A DNA stretch of 64,000 nucleotides from Hyaloraphidium curvatum (lineage: Eukaryota > Monoblepharomycota > Hyaloraphidiomycetes > Hyaloraphidiales > Hyaloraphidiaceae). Every line of letters begins with the position of its first letter. Positions within the stretch are counted from its first letter, which is position 1. Below, one piece after another: positions 34,467 to 44,510 of the stretch. Made by a program: the position numbers and the translations under genes. The stretch is from contig JAIVFI010000001.1 in assembly GCA_025558095.1 (NCBI GenBank), positions 758,501 to 822,500 of the forward strand. The letters are read 5' to 3'. The notes beneath the pieces are model-generated. The model was given only the letters and a program-made list of their open reading frames with translations. It was not told where the DNA came from and did not search any database.

Positions 34467-35218
34467 TTCTGCGCCGCTGCGAGGCGTGGGGATGGTCAGC
34501 TGTGCCGGTGGCGGGGGCCCGGTCGGGGCGGCGTAACTCGCGGCGGCGGCGGCGGCGTGCGGCCGGCACGGCGCCCGGCGGGACCCGTTCAGGGCGTTCT
34601 TTTTCGCGGCGTCCGCGGGTGCCCGCTTGGGCGTGCGGGCGGCGGCGGCACACGGCCGGTCGGTCCCGCACGGCCGGGGATGCCGCGCCGGCCACGCGGC
34701 GGCCGGCCTCCCGCCCCGCGTGCGCCCTGCGCGCCGCCCTCCGCGCCCAACTCGCCGGGAGTGCGCGCCCCGCGGGAGACCCGCCCGGCGGGCTTCCGAC
34801 GCAACGGCCCCGAGTCCCCGCGCAGCGCGGCCGCCTCCCCCGCGGACCGCCGCCGCGCCCCGCGCTCGCCCCCCGGCTCACCTAAAGGAGCTGCGCTATC
34901 CGACCGCGGACGCCGCTAGCTGGTGTGCGGCTGACTCGGCGAAGAGGCTGTGGGTGGGTGAACCCCGAAAGACGTTTTCGCCAAATGGCCTGGACCGCCG
35001 CATCGGATTGCGCGGGTCCTTTCGGTGCCCTTCCTCATTGCTTTTGTCATACGACACGGCATCACGCATCGTACACCTCTGGCAACCATGCCACCAGCAC
35101 CTTGCACAGTCCGAAGCGCCCCTACATGCGCCACATGCATTTCCGAGCGCCGCACCCACACCCCGCCCTGGTCCCTTGGCCGGCGCCCCACGCCGCCCTC
35201 ATGCCATCCGAAAGCGGC
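34467..35218. other. Long intergenic region between CYC8 and PEX4
   Basis: About 750 bases, the longest gap in the right half, and very GC-rich near CYC8. It contains the CYC8 promoter and the 3' end of PEX4, both transcribed leftward. Open frames here have no recognisable protein character. CYC8 is a global regulator, so a long regulatory region would be reasonable. Confidence 0.45.
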
Positions 35219-35971
35219 CTAAGACTCGCCGCCCGGCATCGCAAACAGCAAAGTATACATCCGCACCAGCGACTCGTAAGCAACGGTGTCCTTACAACGC
35301 AAAAGGTTGGCTTCGGCCCGAAACAGGGGTTCGCCAGCAGGGCCACAGGGGACGGGTGGGTGGGTCAGCACCTGCCGGGCACAATACAACCCGGTCGAAC
35401 CCACCGGCGTCGATGTTGAGCGGGGAGTCAGGTTCCGGCTGGGTGAGCAGCACCGCGACGGCCAGGCAGGCAGACTGCAGCGTCCACGCGGGGGACCAGG
35501 CGGTTTTGAGGAGGTCAAGGCAGATCTCGCCCGTCTGTGGCAAGAAAAGGGCGCGGTTACGCGGGAGGGATGTGTGTGGGAGGGCGGGAGGGAGCGGAGG
35601 GACGTCAGTCGGTCCCGCTGAGCGCCCGACGGGGGGCAACCCGCCCCGGACGCCAACCCACCTTCCAGTGGACGTTCGGATGGCACACCTTGGTCACGAA
35701 CCGCATGACCGGCGGCGCCGTCGGGTAGTTGTTCGGCACCTCGATCGCCAGCGCGAACCTCCCGCCTTCCGGAAACCTCGGCGTCAGCGACCCCCAATCT
35801 GCGCCCCACGGAGGACCCACCGGCGTACGGCGACTCCTCCGGCCCCCGTATGACCGCCTTCCACCGCTGCAGGTCGTCGTCCGAAGCGGGGGAGAGCTCC
35901 TCGATGCGGTCGTTGGGTTCGCGCTGCGAGTCGCGGAGCTCCTTGAGGAGCCGCTTCTGGAGGGGGTCCAT
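35219..35971 (-). CDS. PEX4-like peroxisomal ubiquitin-conjugating enzyme
   Basis: E2 that mono-ubiquitinates the peroxisomal import receptor Pex5 for recycling; 158 residues. Exons: 35971-35821, 35765-35662, 35534-35405, 35310-35219, all with GTGGGT donors. The N-terminus MDPLQKRLLKELRDSQREPN and the SPYAGGRFALAIEVPNNYPT segment are E2-like. The catalytic cysteine is about Cys90 in GEICLDLLKTAWSPAWTLQS. The C-terminal segment EPDSPLNIDAANLLRCKDT, then ESLVRMYT, matches Pex4 proteins and separates it from the UBE2D-like E2 at 16.7 kb. The membrane anchor Pex22 is not in the window. The gene is divergent from COX11 with 195 bp between start codons. Confidence 0.85.
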   Translation of the reverse strand: MDPLQKRLLKELRDSQREPNDRIEELSPASDDDLQRWKAVIRGPEESPYAGGSSVGRRLGVADAEVSGRREVRAGDRGAEQLPDGAAGHAVRDQGVPSERPLEGGLASGAGCPPSGAQRDRLTSLRSLPPSHTHPSRVTAPFSCHRRARSALTSSKPPGPPRGRCSLPAWPSRCCSPSRNLTPRSTSTPVGSTGLYCARQVLTHPPVPCGPAGEPLFRAEANLLRCKDTVAYESLVRMYTLLFAMPGGES

Positions 35972-36166
35972 GGGCCGTGGGGGGAGAGAGAAGGTGATCT
36001 GCTGTCCGACTAGGGTCTTCCGAGGGCAGAAGTGGGGCAGAACGGGCCGATGGTCGGTCCGAGGACACGTCGCCCAACGTTTCCTGGTCTGCAATCGCTC
36101 CCTTGCCACTCCCGTTCCCCGCCCAGCTCGCGCCACAGGACTTGTGCGAGGGAGGACTCGCCCGCG
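35972..36166. promoter_or_regulatory. Shared divergent promoter, PEX4 / COX11
   Basis: 195 bases between the start codons of two divergent genes, both for oxidative-organelle functions (peroxisome and mitochondrion). No defined element recognised. Confidence 0.5.
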
Positions 36167-37070
36167 ATGCACGCGTTCCGCGCGTGTCGGGGCGGCGCGC
36201 CCCTCTCGGCCCTCCGCGCGGCCGCGCCGCCGGGCGCCCGCGGGGTGCGTCGCCGCCTGCCGCGCCGAGTCGCCGCCTGACGCACCGCATCGCAGCTCTC
36301 CTCGCTCGGCGCCCGCCCCGCCGCCCGCGCCCCGCGGTCGCTCCTCTCCCAGCCCCCCTGCAGACCCGCCCTGCGCCCCTCCCGGCCCCCGTCCTTGGCT
36401 TTCTCGCGGCCCCTGCGGACGACCCCCCCGACCGCGCAGTCCCGCGCCCTCCCCCCGCACGTGCACGCGCGCCTCCGCGAGCGCGACGTCGCCATCCAGT
36501 CGACGATGATGTACGTCGTCTCGGCAATCCTGTTCATGTCCGGCCTCACGTACGCCGCCGTGCCGGCGTACAAGCTCTTCTGCGCCGCCACGGGGATCGA
36601 CGGCACGCCCGTCATCAAGGAGGCGGACTACTCGGCCCTGAAGCCCGTGGCCGGCGCCCGCCCGATCCGCATATCGTTCACGGGGAACGTGTCGGCGCAG
36701 CTGGGGTGGCACTTTGCCCCGCAGACCGCCGTCTTGTACGTGGTCCCGGGCGAGACCGCGCTGGCCTTTTTCACGGCCACGAACCGGACCCACGAGGACA
36801 TCGTCGGCGTCTCGACCTACTCGGTCGTGCCGGCAAAGGCCGCGCAGTACTTCAACAAGATCCAGTGCTTCTGCTTCGAGGAGCAGAAGCTGCTGGCGGA
36901 CGAGACCGTGGACATGCCCGTGTTCTTCTACATCGACCCGGAGTTTGCCGACGACCCGTGGATGAACGACGTGACCGACATCAGTGGGTGGACGTGGGGC
37001 CAGGCTGTTATCCGCACTCACTCTCCCCGCAGCGCTGTCGTACTCCTTTTTCCGCAGTAAGGGGACCTAG
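36167..37070 (+). CDS. COX11: COX11, cytochrome c oxidase copper chaperone
   Basis: Mitochondrial inner-membrane protein that delivers copper to the CuB site of Cox1. Three exons: 36167-36244, 36296-36983, 37033-37070; 267 residues. The first 60 residues are rich in Arg, Ala and Ser with no acidic residues, as expected for a mitochondrial targeting sequence. One membrane segment (MYVVSAILFMSGLTYAAVPA) lies near residue 100. The copper-binding CFCF motif appears in IQCFCFEEQKLL near residue 215. Other conserved stretches are PIRISFTGNVSAQLGWHF and the final IT/LSYSFFRSK, which is created by splicing of the last intron. Length and domain order are normal. Confidence 0.95.
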
Positions 37071-37169
37071 GCCGGCTTCCTCCCCGGCCTCCGCTTGCTC
37101 ATCTAGGCCGGCCGAGCCGGCTTCTATCGATATACCGATACCAGGAACAGAGCTCGCGCCCGTGCCAGA

Positions 37170-39281
37170 TCACCACCTTCCCGAGCCGTAGCCTCCTCCT
37201 TGTCCGCCGTAGCCTCCTTGCTGCCCGCCGTATCCTCCCTGACCGCCGTATCCTCCCTGACCGCCGTAGCCTCCTCCCTGCCTCCCGTAGCCTCCGCCAA
37301 CGTTCCCTCCCGGGCCGCCGAAGCCGCCTCCCTGTCCGCCGCCCCCACCGCGCCCGCCCTGTCCCCCGCGCCCGCCCTGCCCTCCGTTCGCCTGCGCCCC
37401 CTGGCGTCCCGCCCCGCCCCCGTTCGCCTGCCCGCCACCCCCGCCGCCCCTCCCCTGCCCCTGCGTCCTATCCCTCGCTTCGATCCGCAGCCCGGGCACC
37501 CCCTTGAGCCCCATCTTGCCCACCGTCTGCTTCTCCAGCGCCGGCACCTCCGCCAGCCCGATCCACGCGCTCCACTCGTTGCACCGCTCCACCAGCTCCT
37601 CCTTGGTCCACCCCACGACCTTGAGGTTGCCGTTGTAGAAGCCCAGGGTGGCGCGGTACGCGGCCTCGGCCTCCGAGTGCAGGTCCTCGAGGGAAGGGAC
37701 CGACGCGAGGGCGCGGTCGAGGGGGTGCGCGGGCGCGGCTTCCCCGCGGGCGAACGAGGCGAGCGGGGTGCCCGCGGCCGGCTCGAGCGGGGCGATGGGG
37801 AGGGTCTTGGTGAGCTTGGCGAGGAAGCGCCGCTCGAAGGGCGCGAGGAGGATGGTGCCGCGGCCTTCGTTGCCGGCGCGGGCGGTGCGCCCGAGGCGGT
37901 GCACGTACTGCTCCTCCGAGGTCAGGCCGATCTGCACGATCAGGGTGACGCCGGGGAAGTCCATGCCGCGCGCCGAGACGTCCGAGGAGAAGAGCACCAT
38001 GCGCTGGCCGGTGCGGAACTCGTCGCTGGTCTTGGTGCGCTTCGATTGCGAGAGGCGCGAGTGCAGCTCGAGCGTCTGGATGCCGGTGCGGTTGAAGAGT
38101 CGCGAGGCGAACGACGCCATGCGCGCGGTGGTGAAGAAGCAGATGATCTTGTAGGAGGGGTCGGACTCGATGTGCAGCCGCAGCAGCTCGTACAGGGCGT
38201 GCAGCTGGTACTGCAGCGGCACAACCAGGCTCTGCTGCACCACGTGCTGGTGCGTGTTGTCCTCCTCGTCGCCGATGGTGTTGACGATCAGGTGGTCCTC
38301 GCGGAGCGTGCGCTTGGTCATCTCCCTGACGTCGGGCGGGAAGGTGGCCGAGAAGAGCTGCGTCTGTCGCTTGTCGGCGCGCGGGAGCTTGGCGAAGATG
38401 GCGTCCAGATCCTGCTTGAAGCCCATGTCCAGCAGCCTGTCCGCTTCGTCGAGCACCAGGTACGCCACGTGCTGCACGCGCTCCGCCGCGCCGTGGTTCT
38501 CGAGCAGGTCCCTGAAGCGGCCGGGCGTGGCCACCAGCAGGTCCGCGCCCATGCCGATCTCGCGGACGTCCTTGTTGATGGAGAGTCCACCGACGACGCA
38601 GACGGTGCGGAAGCCGGGGTGGAACTTTGTCAGGCTCTCGGCCTCGGACTCGATCTGCTGCGCGAGCTCCCGCGTGGGGCTGATGACCACCGACTTGATG
38701 GCGCCCCGCGGGAAGCCCTGGATCCGGGTGATCTGTTCCACCAGAGGGATGAGGAAAGCCAGCGTCTTGCCAGTGCCGGTCTTTGCCTTGGCCACCATGT
38801 CGTGCCCGCGCAGGGCGAACGGAATGCAGGCGGCCTGGATCACCGACATGGTGCGATAACCAAATTCGGTATCGAGGGCCTGCTGCGTGCGGGGCGAGAG
38901 CCCGAGCCCCCTGAACTCCTGGTCCGTTTGGAAACTGGCCTCGACCTTGGGGTGGCTCGAAGCGTGGTGGTGGGACTGGGAGTGCGCCGGGCCGGCGGGA
39001 GCGCTTCCAGAATGCACCGGAGTGGGACCGTTTCCAGACCGTGCCGGGCCGGCGGAAGCGCTTTCCAGGACATGCTCGGCGCGGCGCTTGGGCGGGTGTA
39101 CGGCTTCCTGGCCTCCGGAGGGGCCCGCCGGGCCGCCACCTGGAGGGCCGGCCCGCTTGCGCTGCGACCCGTGGAAATGCCTCCTGGGGCCGCCGCCGCG
39201 CTGCTGGGGTGCGGAAGAGCTCATTTTCTCGAGTGCGATAGAGAGGTCCTTGAGCTTCGACAGCAGGAGCTTTCGAATCAT
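37170..39281 (-). CDS. MSS116-type DEAD-box RNA helicase
   Basis: Single-exon gene, 703 residues, resembling the yeast Mss116 / Neurospora CYT-19 class that remodels structured RNAs in mitochondria. All core motifs are present: Q-motif region (EFGYRTMSVIQAACIPFAL), motif I AKTGTGKT near residue 165, Ia PTRELAQQI, Ib TPGRF, II DEAD near 277, III SAT, V ARGMDFPG and VI HRLGRTARAGNEG. The N-terminus MIRKLLLSKLKDLSIALEKM is a plausible amphipathic targeting helix, followed by a linker rich in Arg, Gly and Pro. The C-terminal 100 residues are a Gly/Gln/Tyr-rich low-complexity tail, useful for non-specific RNA tethering. Start is the first ATG (39281). It ends 99 bp from COX11, tail to tail. A cytosolic DBP-type role cannot be excluded. 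Confidence 0.88.
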   Translation of the reverse strand: MIRKLLLSKLKDLSIALEKMSSSAPQQRGGGPRRHFHGSQRKRAGPPGGGPAGPSGGQEAVHPPKRRAEHVLESASAGPARSGNGPTPVHSGSAPAGPAHSQSHHHASSHPKVEASFQTDQEFRGLGLSPRTQQALDTEFGYRTMSVIQAACIPFALRGHDMVAKAKTGTGKTLAFLIPLVEQITRIQGFPRGAIKSVVISPTRELAQQIESEAESLTKFHPGFRTVCVVGGLSINKDVREIGMGADLLVATPGRFRDLLENHGAAERVQHVAYLVLDEADRLLDMGFKQDLDAIFAKLPRADKRQTQLFSATFPPDVREMTKRTLREDHLIVNTIGDEEDNTHQHVVQQSLVVPLQYQLHALYELLRLHIESDPSYKIICFFTTARMASFASRLFNRTGIQTLELHSRLSQSKRTKTSDEFRTGQRMVLFSSDVSARGMDFPGVTLIVQIGLTSEEQYVHRLGRTARAGNEGRGTILLAPFERRFLAKLTKTLPIAPLEPAAGTPLASFARGEAAPAHPLDRALASVPSLEDLHSEAEAAYRATLGFYNGNLKVVGWTKEELVERCNEWSAWIGLAEVPALEKQTVGKMGLKGVPGLRIEARDRTQGQGRGGGGGGQANGGGAGRQGAQANGGQGGRGGQGGRGGGGGQGGGFGGPGGNVGGGYGRQGGGYGGQGGYGGQGGYGGQQGGYGGQGGGYGSGRW

Positions 39282-39409
39282 GGACTTTCTCCAAGTAAAC
39301 AAGCGACGCCGTCAATGAGTGATCACGCACGGGACCTTTGAGGTGCAGTCGCAGTCTGCTCCCGTCTATAGTTCGGAGATACGGCTCAGATCTCTTCTTT
39401 TTCTAGCAC

Positions 39410-40302
39410 CTAGTCCGACATGTCCTTCACCACCCCTACTTGTGCCGGCCGGAGCACCCGCCCGTTTAGCTTGAAGCCCGTCTTCTCCACCTTGAGGATG
39501 AGCCCCGCCGGCTTGGTGGGATCCGGCACCTGGTACAGGGCCTGGTGGATGTTGGGGTCGAACTGTTCGTTCACCGGGTCGAACTCCTCCACGCCGTTGC
39601 GGTTCAGCGCCTTGATCAGCACGCTCCGGGTCATGCTGACGCCGCTGTGGAGATCCTTGAGCGCCTTGTTGGCCTCGGTGATCTGGTCCTTGGGCGTCTG
39701 GTTTGAGAGGAGGGAGGCGACGGAAAGGTCAGAACCGTTGGGGGGATCACGCTTGCGTGTCGATCTGCTCACCGCCTGGATCGCCATCGTCAAAATGTCC
39801 ACGGTCTCGAGCAGATCCTTTGCGAACTTCTGGATCGCAAAGGACGCCGTGCTCTCCACCTCCTTCTTTGACCGCTGCCGCACGTTCTCCGTGTCGGCGA
39901 GGGCCCTAAGGTAGTGATCCTGATCGCGGCGGCCCGGCAAGGGCGCGAAGGTCAGCAATTCCCGTCCACAGCTCCTGCCAAACTCCGGCCCACCTGGAGC
40001 TCGGCTATCCGCTTGTCTTTGGCGGCGATCTGCTTCTTCAGCTCCTCCTCCGCGGCGGACGTGGCGTCCTTCGGCTTTTCCTGGGCCCCTTCCGCCGGCT
40101 TCTCCTCCTTCTTCTCCTCCTGCAGCGTGCGGGTTGTGCTCCCGAAAGAGCGATGTGCCGCAGGGACCGGTAGTCGGGCCGCGAGGGACGGTCGTGCGGC
40201 GGCGCACACCACGGGCAGAGCCGCGCGGGGGAGCGGGCGCGCCGAGGCAGCGACGGCCTCGAAGAGTTCAGGGGTCAACCGCGCAGCAGCCTTCTTCAGC
40301 AT
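39410..40302 (-). CDS. MGE1: Mitochondrial GrpE (MGE1), Hsp70 nucleotide-exchange factor
   Basis: Matrix co-chaperone that releases ADP from mitochondrial Hsp70 during protein import and folding; 247 residues. Exons: 40302-39994, 39919-39773, 39697-39410. The N-terminus (MLKKAAARLTPELFEAVAAS and the arginine-rich stretch after it) is a targeting sequence. A Lys/Glu coiled-coil follows (EEELKKQIAAKDKRIAELQ), then the dimer helix DHYLRALADTENVRQRSKKE. The C-terminal beta domain has FDPNIHQALYQVPDPTKPAG and the closing NGRVLRPAQVGVVKD, matching GrpE (G-x-x-LRPA-V-V). The divergent mitochondrial PheRS gene starts 126 bp away. Confidence 0.94.
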
Positions 40303-40428
40303 CTCGGTTTGGAAGGCGGCCCTCTCTCAAGTGCGAAGGAGCGATGCGTCGGGCGAAAGCGGGAAGGCCGGTGACGGAAAATCGCGGTGGCGTCTCCTGC
40401 CTGGTCACAAACAAACGACGTGGGCTCG
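40303..40428. promoter_or_regulatory. Shared divergent promoter, MGE1 / mitochondrial PheRS
   Basis: 126 bases between start codons of two divergent mitochondrial genes, consistent with a bidirectional promoter. No defined element recognised. Confidence 0.55.
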
Positions 40429-42039
40429 ATGTTGGCGCCGAAAGGCGCGATTCTGCGCCATGCGCACCGTTTATCTACGTGTCTTGCACGCGTTTCCAGG
40501 CCATCGTGGCCGTCGGAGCATGCTTGGGCCGTGCGCGCGGCGCTAAAGGCGCCCCGCTCCCCCGCACTTTCCGAGACGCGCCTGGGGAAGCGCCGTCTCG
40601 GCAGCTCGGCAAACACACGTGCGCAAGCAGCGCAGAGTGCTGCGGGATCGTCTCCTACCTTTGCAAAGCCCCCCACGGAGGTCGACGGGGTCACCTATCC
40701 TGCCGACGAACTCACCAACGTGACAAAGCCGATTCTCTCCAAGATCCACCGTGGCCTCCACCGCAGAAAGAACCATCCGATCTTTATTCTGCGGAACATT
40801 ATCGAGCAGCACTTTGTGCGCTCCGCCCCCGGGACATACGCCATGTTCGACAGCCTTCATCCGATCGTGACGCCGAAGCAGAACTTTGACGACCTTTTGT
40901 TCGCTGACGACCACGTCGGGCGTCTGCCGACCGACACGTACTTTCTGAACAAGGACTACTTGCTCCGGACTCACACATCCGCGCACCAGGCCGAGCTGCT
41001 CCGGCAGGGCTCGACGGACTTTCTCGTCGCCGCCGATGTCTACCGTCGGGACGAAATCGATCGCAGCCATTACCCCGTGTTCCACCAGATGGAAGGCGTT
41101 AGGACTTTCAAACGCGGAGCCATCGAGCCCGTCCCGGACCGGACCGATTCCTCTGTGACGCTGATCGACGACACTACGATCGGTGGTCCCAGCAACCCCG
41201 TCCAGCCCGGCCACACCGAGGAGGAGGCCAGGGCGCTTGCGGCGAGCTTAAAACACGCCTTAAACGGCCTCATCAGGGAGATGTTCAAGGACGAGAAGGA
41301 CCTTACCATCCGCTGGGTCGAAGCGTACTTCCCTTTCACGAGCCCCAGCTACGAGGTGGAAATCATGTACCAGGGGAAATGGCTTGAAGTCCTGGGCTGC
41401 GGTGTCATGCGCCAAGAGATTCTCGACAACAACGGTGGCGTCGACCGCCCGAGCGCGTCTGGCCCTTGCTAACTCTGTTCGCCCTTACCTCAAGGAATGT
41501 CTGATCGTGTCGGATGGGCATTCGGAATCGGCATCGAACGCCTCGCCATGGTCCTGTTCGACGTTCCAGACATCCGGCTCTTTTGGTCGGACGATGATCG
41601 GGTCGTGTCGCAGTTCAAGGACGGGAAGATTGCCAAGTTCAAACCCTTCAGCAAATACTCCGTGTGCTACAAAGACATCAGCTTTTGGTACGACGTCGAT
41701 TTCCACGAGAACGACTTCTGCGAGCTTGTGCGGAACGTGGCGGGTGACCTCGTGGAAGACGTCAAGCTGGTGAGTGACTGCTCGCCGGATTGTGAACTTG
41801 GTTGATCGTTGGGATCCTCCAGATTGATGAGTTCTCACACCCGAAGACCAAGCGGAAGAGCAAATGCTATCGCATCAACTATCAGTCGATGGATCGGTAA
41901 GACCTTTGGTTTCGCGCGCTTCGGATGGCGAAGCTGAACAAACCGTCGGTTTAGGAACGTCACAAACGACGAGATCGACGAAATCCATTTGGACGTCACC
42001 GCCGAGATCGTGGACAAGCTCAAAGTGGACGTTCGATGA
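40429..42039 (+). CDS. Mitochondrial phenylalanyl-tRNA synthetase
   Basis: Monomeric class II synthetase that charges mitochondrial tRNA-Phe; 479 residues, ortholog of FARS2/MSF1. Exons: 40429-41434, 41495-41769, 41823-41896, 41955-42039. The N-terminal 65 residues are basic and form a targeting sequence. Catalytic features: HPIFILRNIIEQHF, LLRTHTSAHQAELL (motif 2 region), VAADVYRRDEIDRSHYPVFH, then EVEIMYQGKWLEVLGCGVMR and the motif 3 segment GWAFGIGIERLAMVLFDVPD followed by IRLFWSDD. The C-terminal anticodon-binding domain (IDEFSHPKTKRKSKCYRINY, then NVTNDEIDEIHLDV) is complete. An upstream GTG opens the same frame, but ATG 40429 is preferred. The stop is 50 bp from the stop of the convergent TBL1 gene. 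Confidence 0.95.
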
Positions 42040-42089
42040 TGTTCGGTTTGCGGCCTACTGCCAAATTACCCAACGAAGGAATACACAAA

Positions 42090-44333
42090 TCACGATAGAC
42101 CTGGCAGTCCGAGCAGCGCGGCGTAAACAACTGACACCTGGGAAGTCCGGATGAGGAGTCGCTCGAGATCATCGGCGGCACAAGAACGTACCCTCTTGTC
42201 CGCAAAGCAGATGGAGATCTTGTCTCCTGCTGTGCTCCAGGAGACCTCGAAGATGCCGGAATCACCCTCGTACCGCTTCACAAGCGTTCCGTCCGCCACG
42301 TTCCACAGCGTCATCCCATGGTCAAAAGATCCAACGGCAACGTACTGGCCCCGCGGGTGGAAGGCCACGGAGTATATAGGCTCCGTGTGGTGCTTCAGGT
42401 GATGCAAGCACGCTCCCGACAGCACGTCCCAGATCCTCACGGTGGAGTCGAATGAGCCCCTGGAGGAAGAAAGGTTAGCAGCAGCGCAGCACCGTCCGTC
42501 AGCAACGTACGTCGCCATGAGCTTCTTGCCACTGGTATCCTGAGGACACCAGCGCAATGTGTAGACCTCGCGCTCATGGCCGACGAGCTCGCGATACACG
42601 GAACCCCGTCCAGTGACTCCGTCCGCCTCGAGCCCGTCCCAGGACCACACAAAGACCTTGCCGTCGTCGCCGCACGAGCCCAGCAATCGGCCTTCCGGGT
42701 CCCAACGGACGCAGTTGACCTCGGCCGTGTGTCCTTTGAGCGTCGACAAAGGCTTGTCGCTCCAGGTGCCGACGATTTGGATGAGATGATCCGAGGAGCA
42801 GCTGGCAAAGACGTCCTTATGCGGACCCGACGATCCCGAAGGAGGAGCCCAATCCACATCGAGCGTCGGCGCATCGTGAAGACGCCATCTGCCTTTCACG
42901 GCCGACGCCCGCCAGTCCCAGACCACGCACGACTTGTCGACGGATCCCGACAACAAAAGGTCTCCAGTTTTGTTCCACCGCAGCGAGAATATCGGCCCGC
43001 TGTGGTTGGCAATTGTGGCCACGAGGCGCACGGTGCCAAAGTTCGTCGTGACTGGGTTCCCCTCGGAGCAGATGAGCGGGTTCTCCGAATCGCTCTTTGC
43101 ACCCTCGGGGTCCGGCTTAGGCTCAAATGCCCATACCCGCGCCTTGCCGTCGTAGCTGCCTGTCGCAAGCAGCTCTCCCGTGGGGTTCCAGTCCATCGTC
43201 GTGACGTCCTTGTTTTCCGGAGCGTTCATCGCGTTCTCCAGAATGATGGAGAGCGACGACCCCGAGGAGCCCGGTTGCGCCGGAACAACCCACAATCGTG
43301 CGGTACCGTCGCCGGAGCTGCCAGGCAATCACGGTGTCAGCTCGCGCAGTAGTTCATTCCCGAGAGCAACCAACCCGGAAGCCAAAAACGAGTCACTTGA
43401 CTTCCCCTGACTGGAACCGTTCCACCACGCTCCAACAAACACTTCTCCTCCATGCCCCTCGAAAGAGGTAGTCAAAGATGGGGGTATCGTTGTGCCAGAA
43501 GACTGTCTGCCGGCCGAGGGCTCGTGGTTCGGCGCCGACTCGTGCCGAACGTCCTCCATGGCCACCACCCCGCTCGCTTCGGCCTTGACTTTATCCGAGT
43601 CGTCAGCTTTCGTCGACCCCACGCCGTTGACGGTGGGCTCGTCCATCTCGGCATCCTCCTTCTTGACCTTCTCCTTCTCGCGCGCCTTTTCCTTCTCCTT
43701 CTTCTTCGCCTTTGCCTTGGCTTTCGCCTTTGCCGCTGCTTCACCGGCATCGGCGTTCGTCTGCGACGGCTCCACGCAGGTATGCGGGTGGAGGAGGGAA
43801 AGAGGGGCAGAGCAAGGCCTCGCGGAGCCGTCCTGGCAGAGAAAGGACACTGAGTTCTCGCCCATCAGAAACCTCACTCCGCAAGAACGCACCTCCATTA
43901 GGTGAGTTTCGACCTCGACGTACTGCAGGCCCTTTTGGACGATGCTGATGAGCGCCCCCTGCTGGACGTTCTGAAGAATACGCTGCATCGCCTCCTTTCG
44001 CTCCAGAGACAGTTTGAGCTCCGAGGCAGCATCGCCGTCGTCTCTCCCGTGGCCATGCTGGTGGTGATGGTGGTGTTTCTCCGGGCCCGCGAGCCGGTTG
44101 AGGACGTCCGACTCGTAGCCGAATGTGTAGCCGGCGTGGGTGAACCCCGACTCGAGGAGGTACCGGTAAACCAGGTAGTTGAGCTCGTCCGAGGTAAACG
44201 AAACAGTTGCGGTCGGTATCGGAGCCTGCTGAGGCCCCGTTCCGCCGCCAGAGGTGGGCGTCGTCGGCGTGGCCGCGTTGCCCGAGGGCCCCGACTGCGC
44301 GTTCACGCCTAGCTGGCCCTGCGGCGACGCCAT
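42090..44333 (-). CDS. TBL1/Ebi/SIF2-type LisH-WD40 co-repressor subunit
   Basis: Subunit of histone-deacetylase co-repressor complexes (SMRT/NCoR in animals, Set3C in yeast); 673 residues. Exons: 44333-43893, 43832-43375, 43317-42511, 42459-42192, 42137-42090. The LisH motif is near residues 45-80 (TSDELNYLVYRYLLESGFTH). The segment KGLQYVEVETHLMEDGS crosses intron 1 and matches the TBL1 linker. A run of Lys/Glu/Ala and an acidic region follow, then eight WD40 repeats from about residue 290, including SGPIFSLRWNKTGDLLLSGS, LKGHTAEVNCVRWDPEGRLL, FDSTVRIWDVLSGACLHHLK and GIFEVSWSTAGDKISI. Introns 1, 3 and 4 (60, 51, 54 nt) are multiples of three without stops, so an unspliced reading shows false insertions inside WD repeats. 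Confidence 0.92.
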
Positions 44334-44510
44334 GCCGTCCGACAGGACACTCTAGCTCTCCACACGGCCTTCCGAAGCTCCTCAAGGCCGCGCTTTTCTC
44401 CGCATCGACGGTTAGGTGTCGTCCGCAAAAGAGGCCTAGCGATTTTCGCTACCAAACTGGACGCCCCCTATCGCGGTTGATTCCCGGCGGGGGCCCTTCT
44501 CCTGGCTTTC

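Noticed and set aside
34627-35853. 400-codon + strand frame between CYC8 and PEX4
   Set aside because: It runs across PEX4 exons and introns in antisense, and its composition is not protein-like.
37200-39341. Open frame of about 700 codons on the + strand
   Set aside because: Antisense to the DEAD-box helicase, whose complete motif series proves the coding strand.
42460-42510. Apparent insertion inside a TBL1 WD40 repeat
   Set aside because: It begins GTACG, has a TGCTAAC branch-like site and a pyrimidine-rich CAG end; removing it gives LMATGSFDSTVRIWD.
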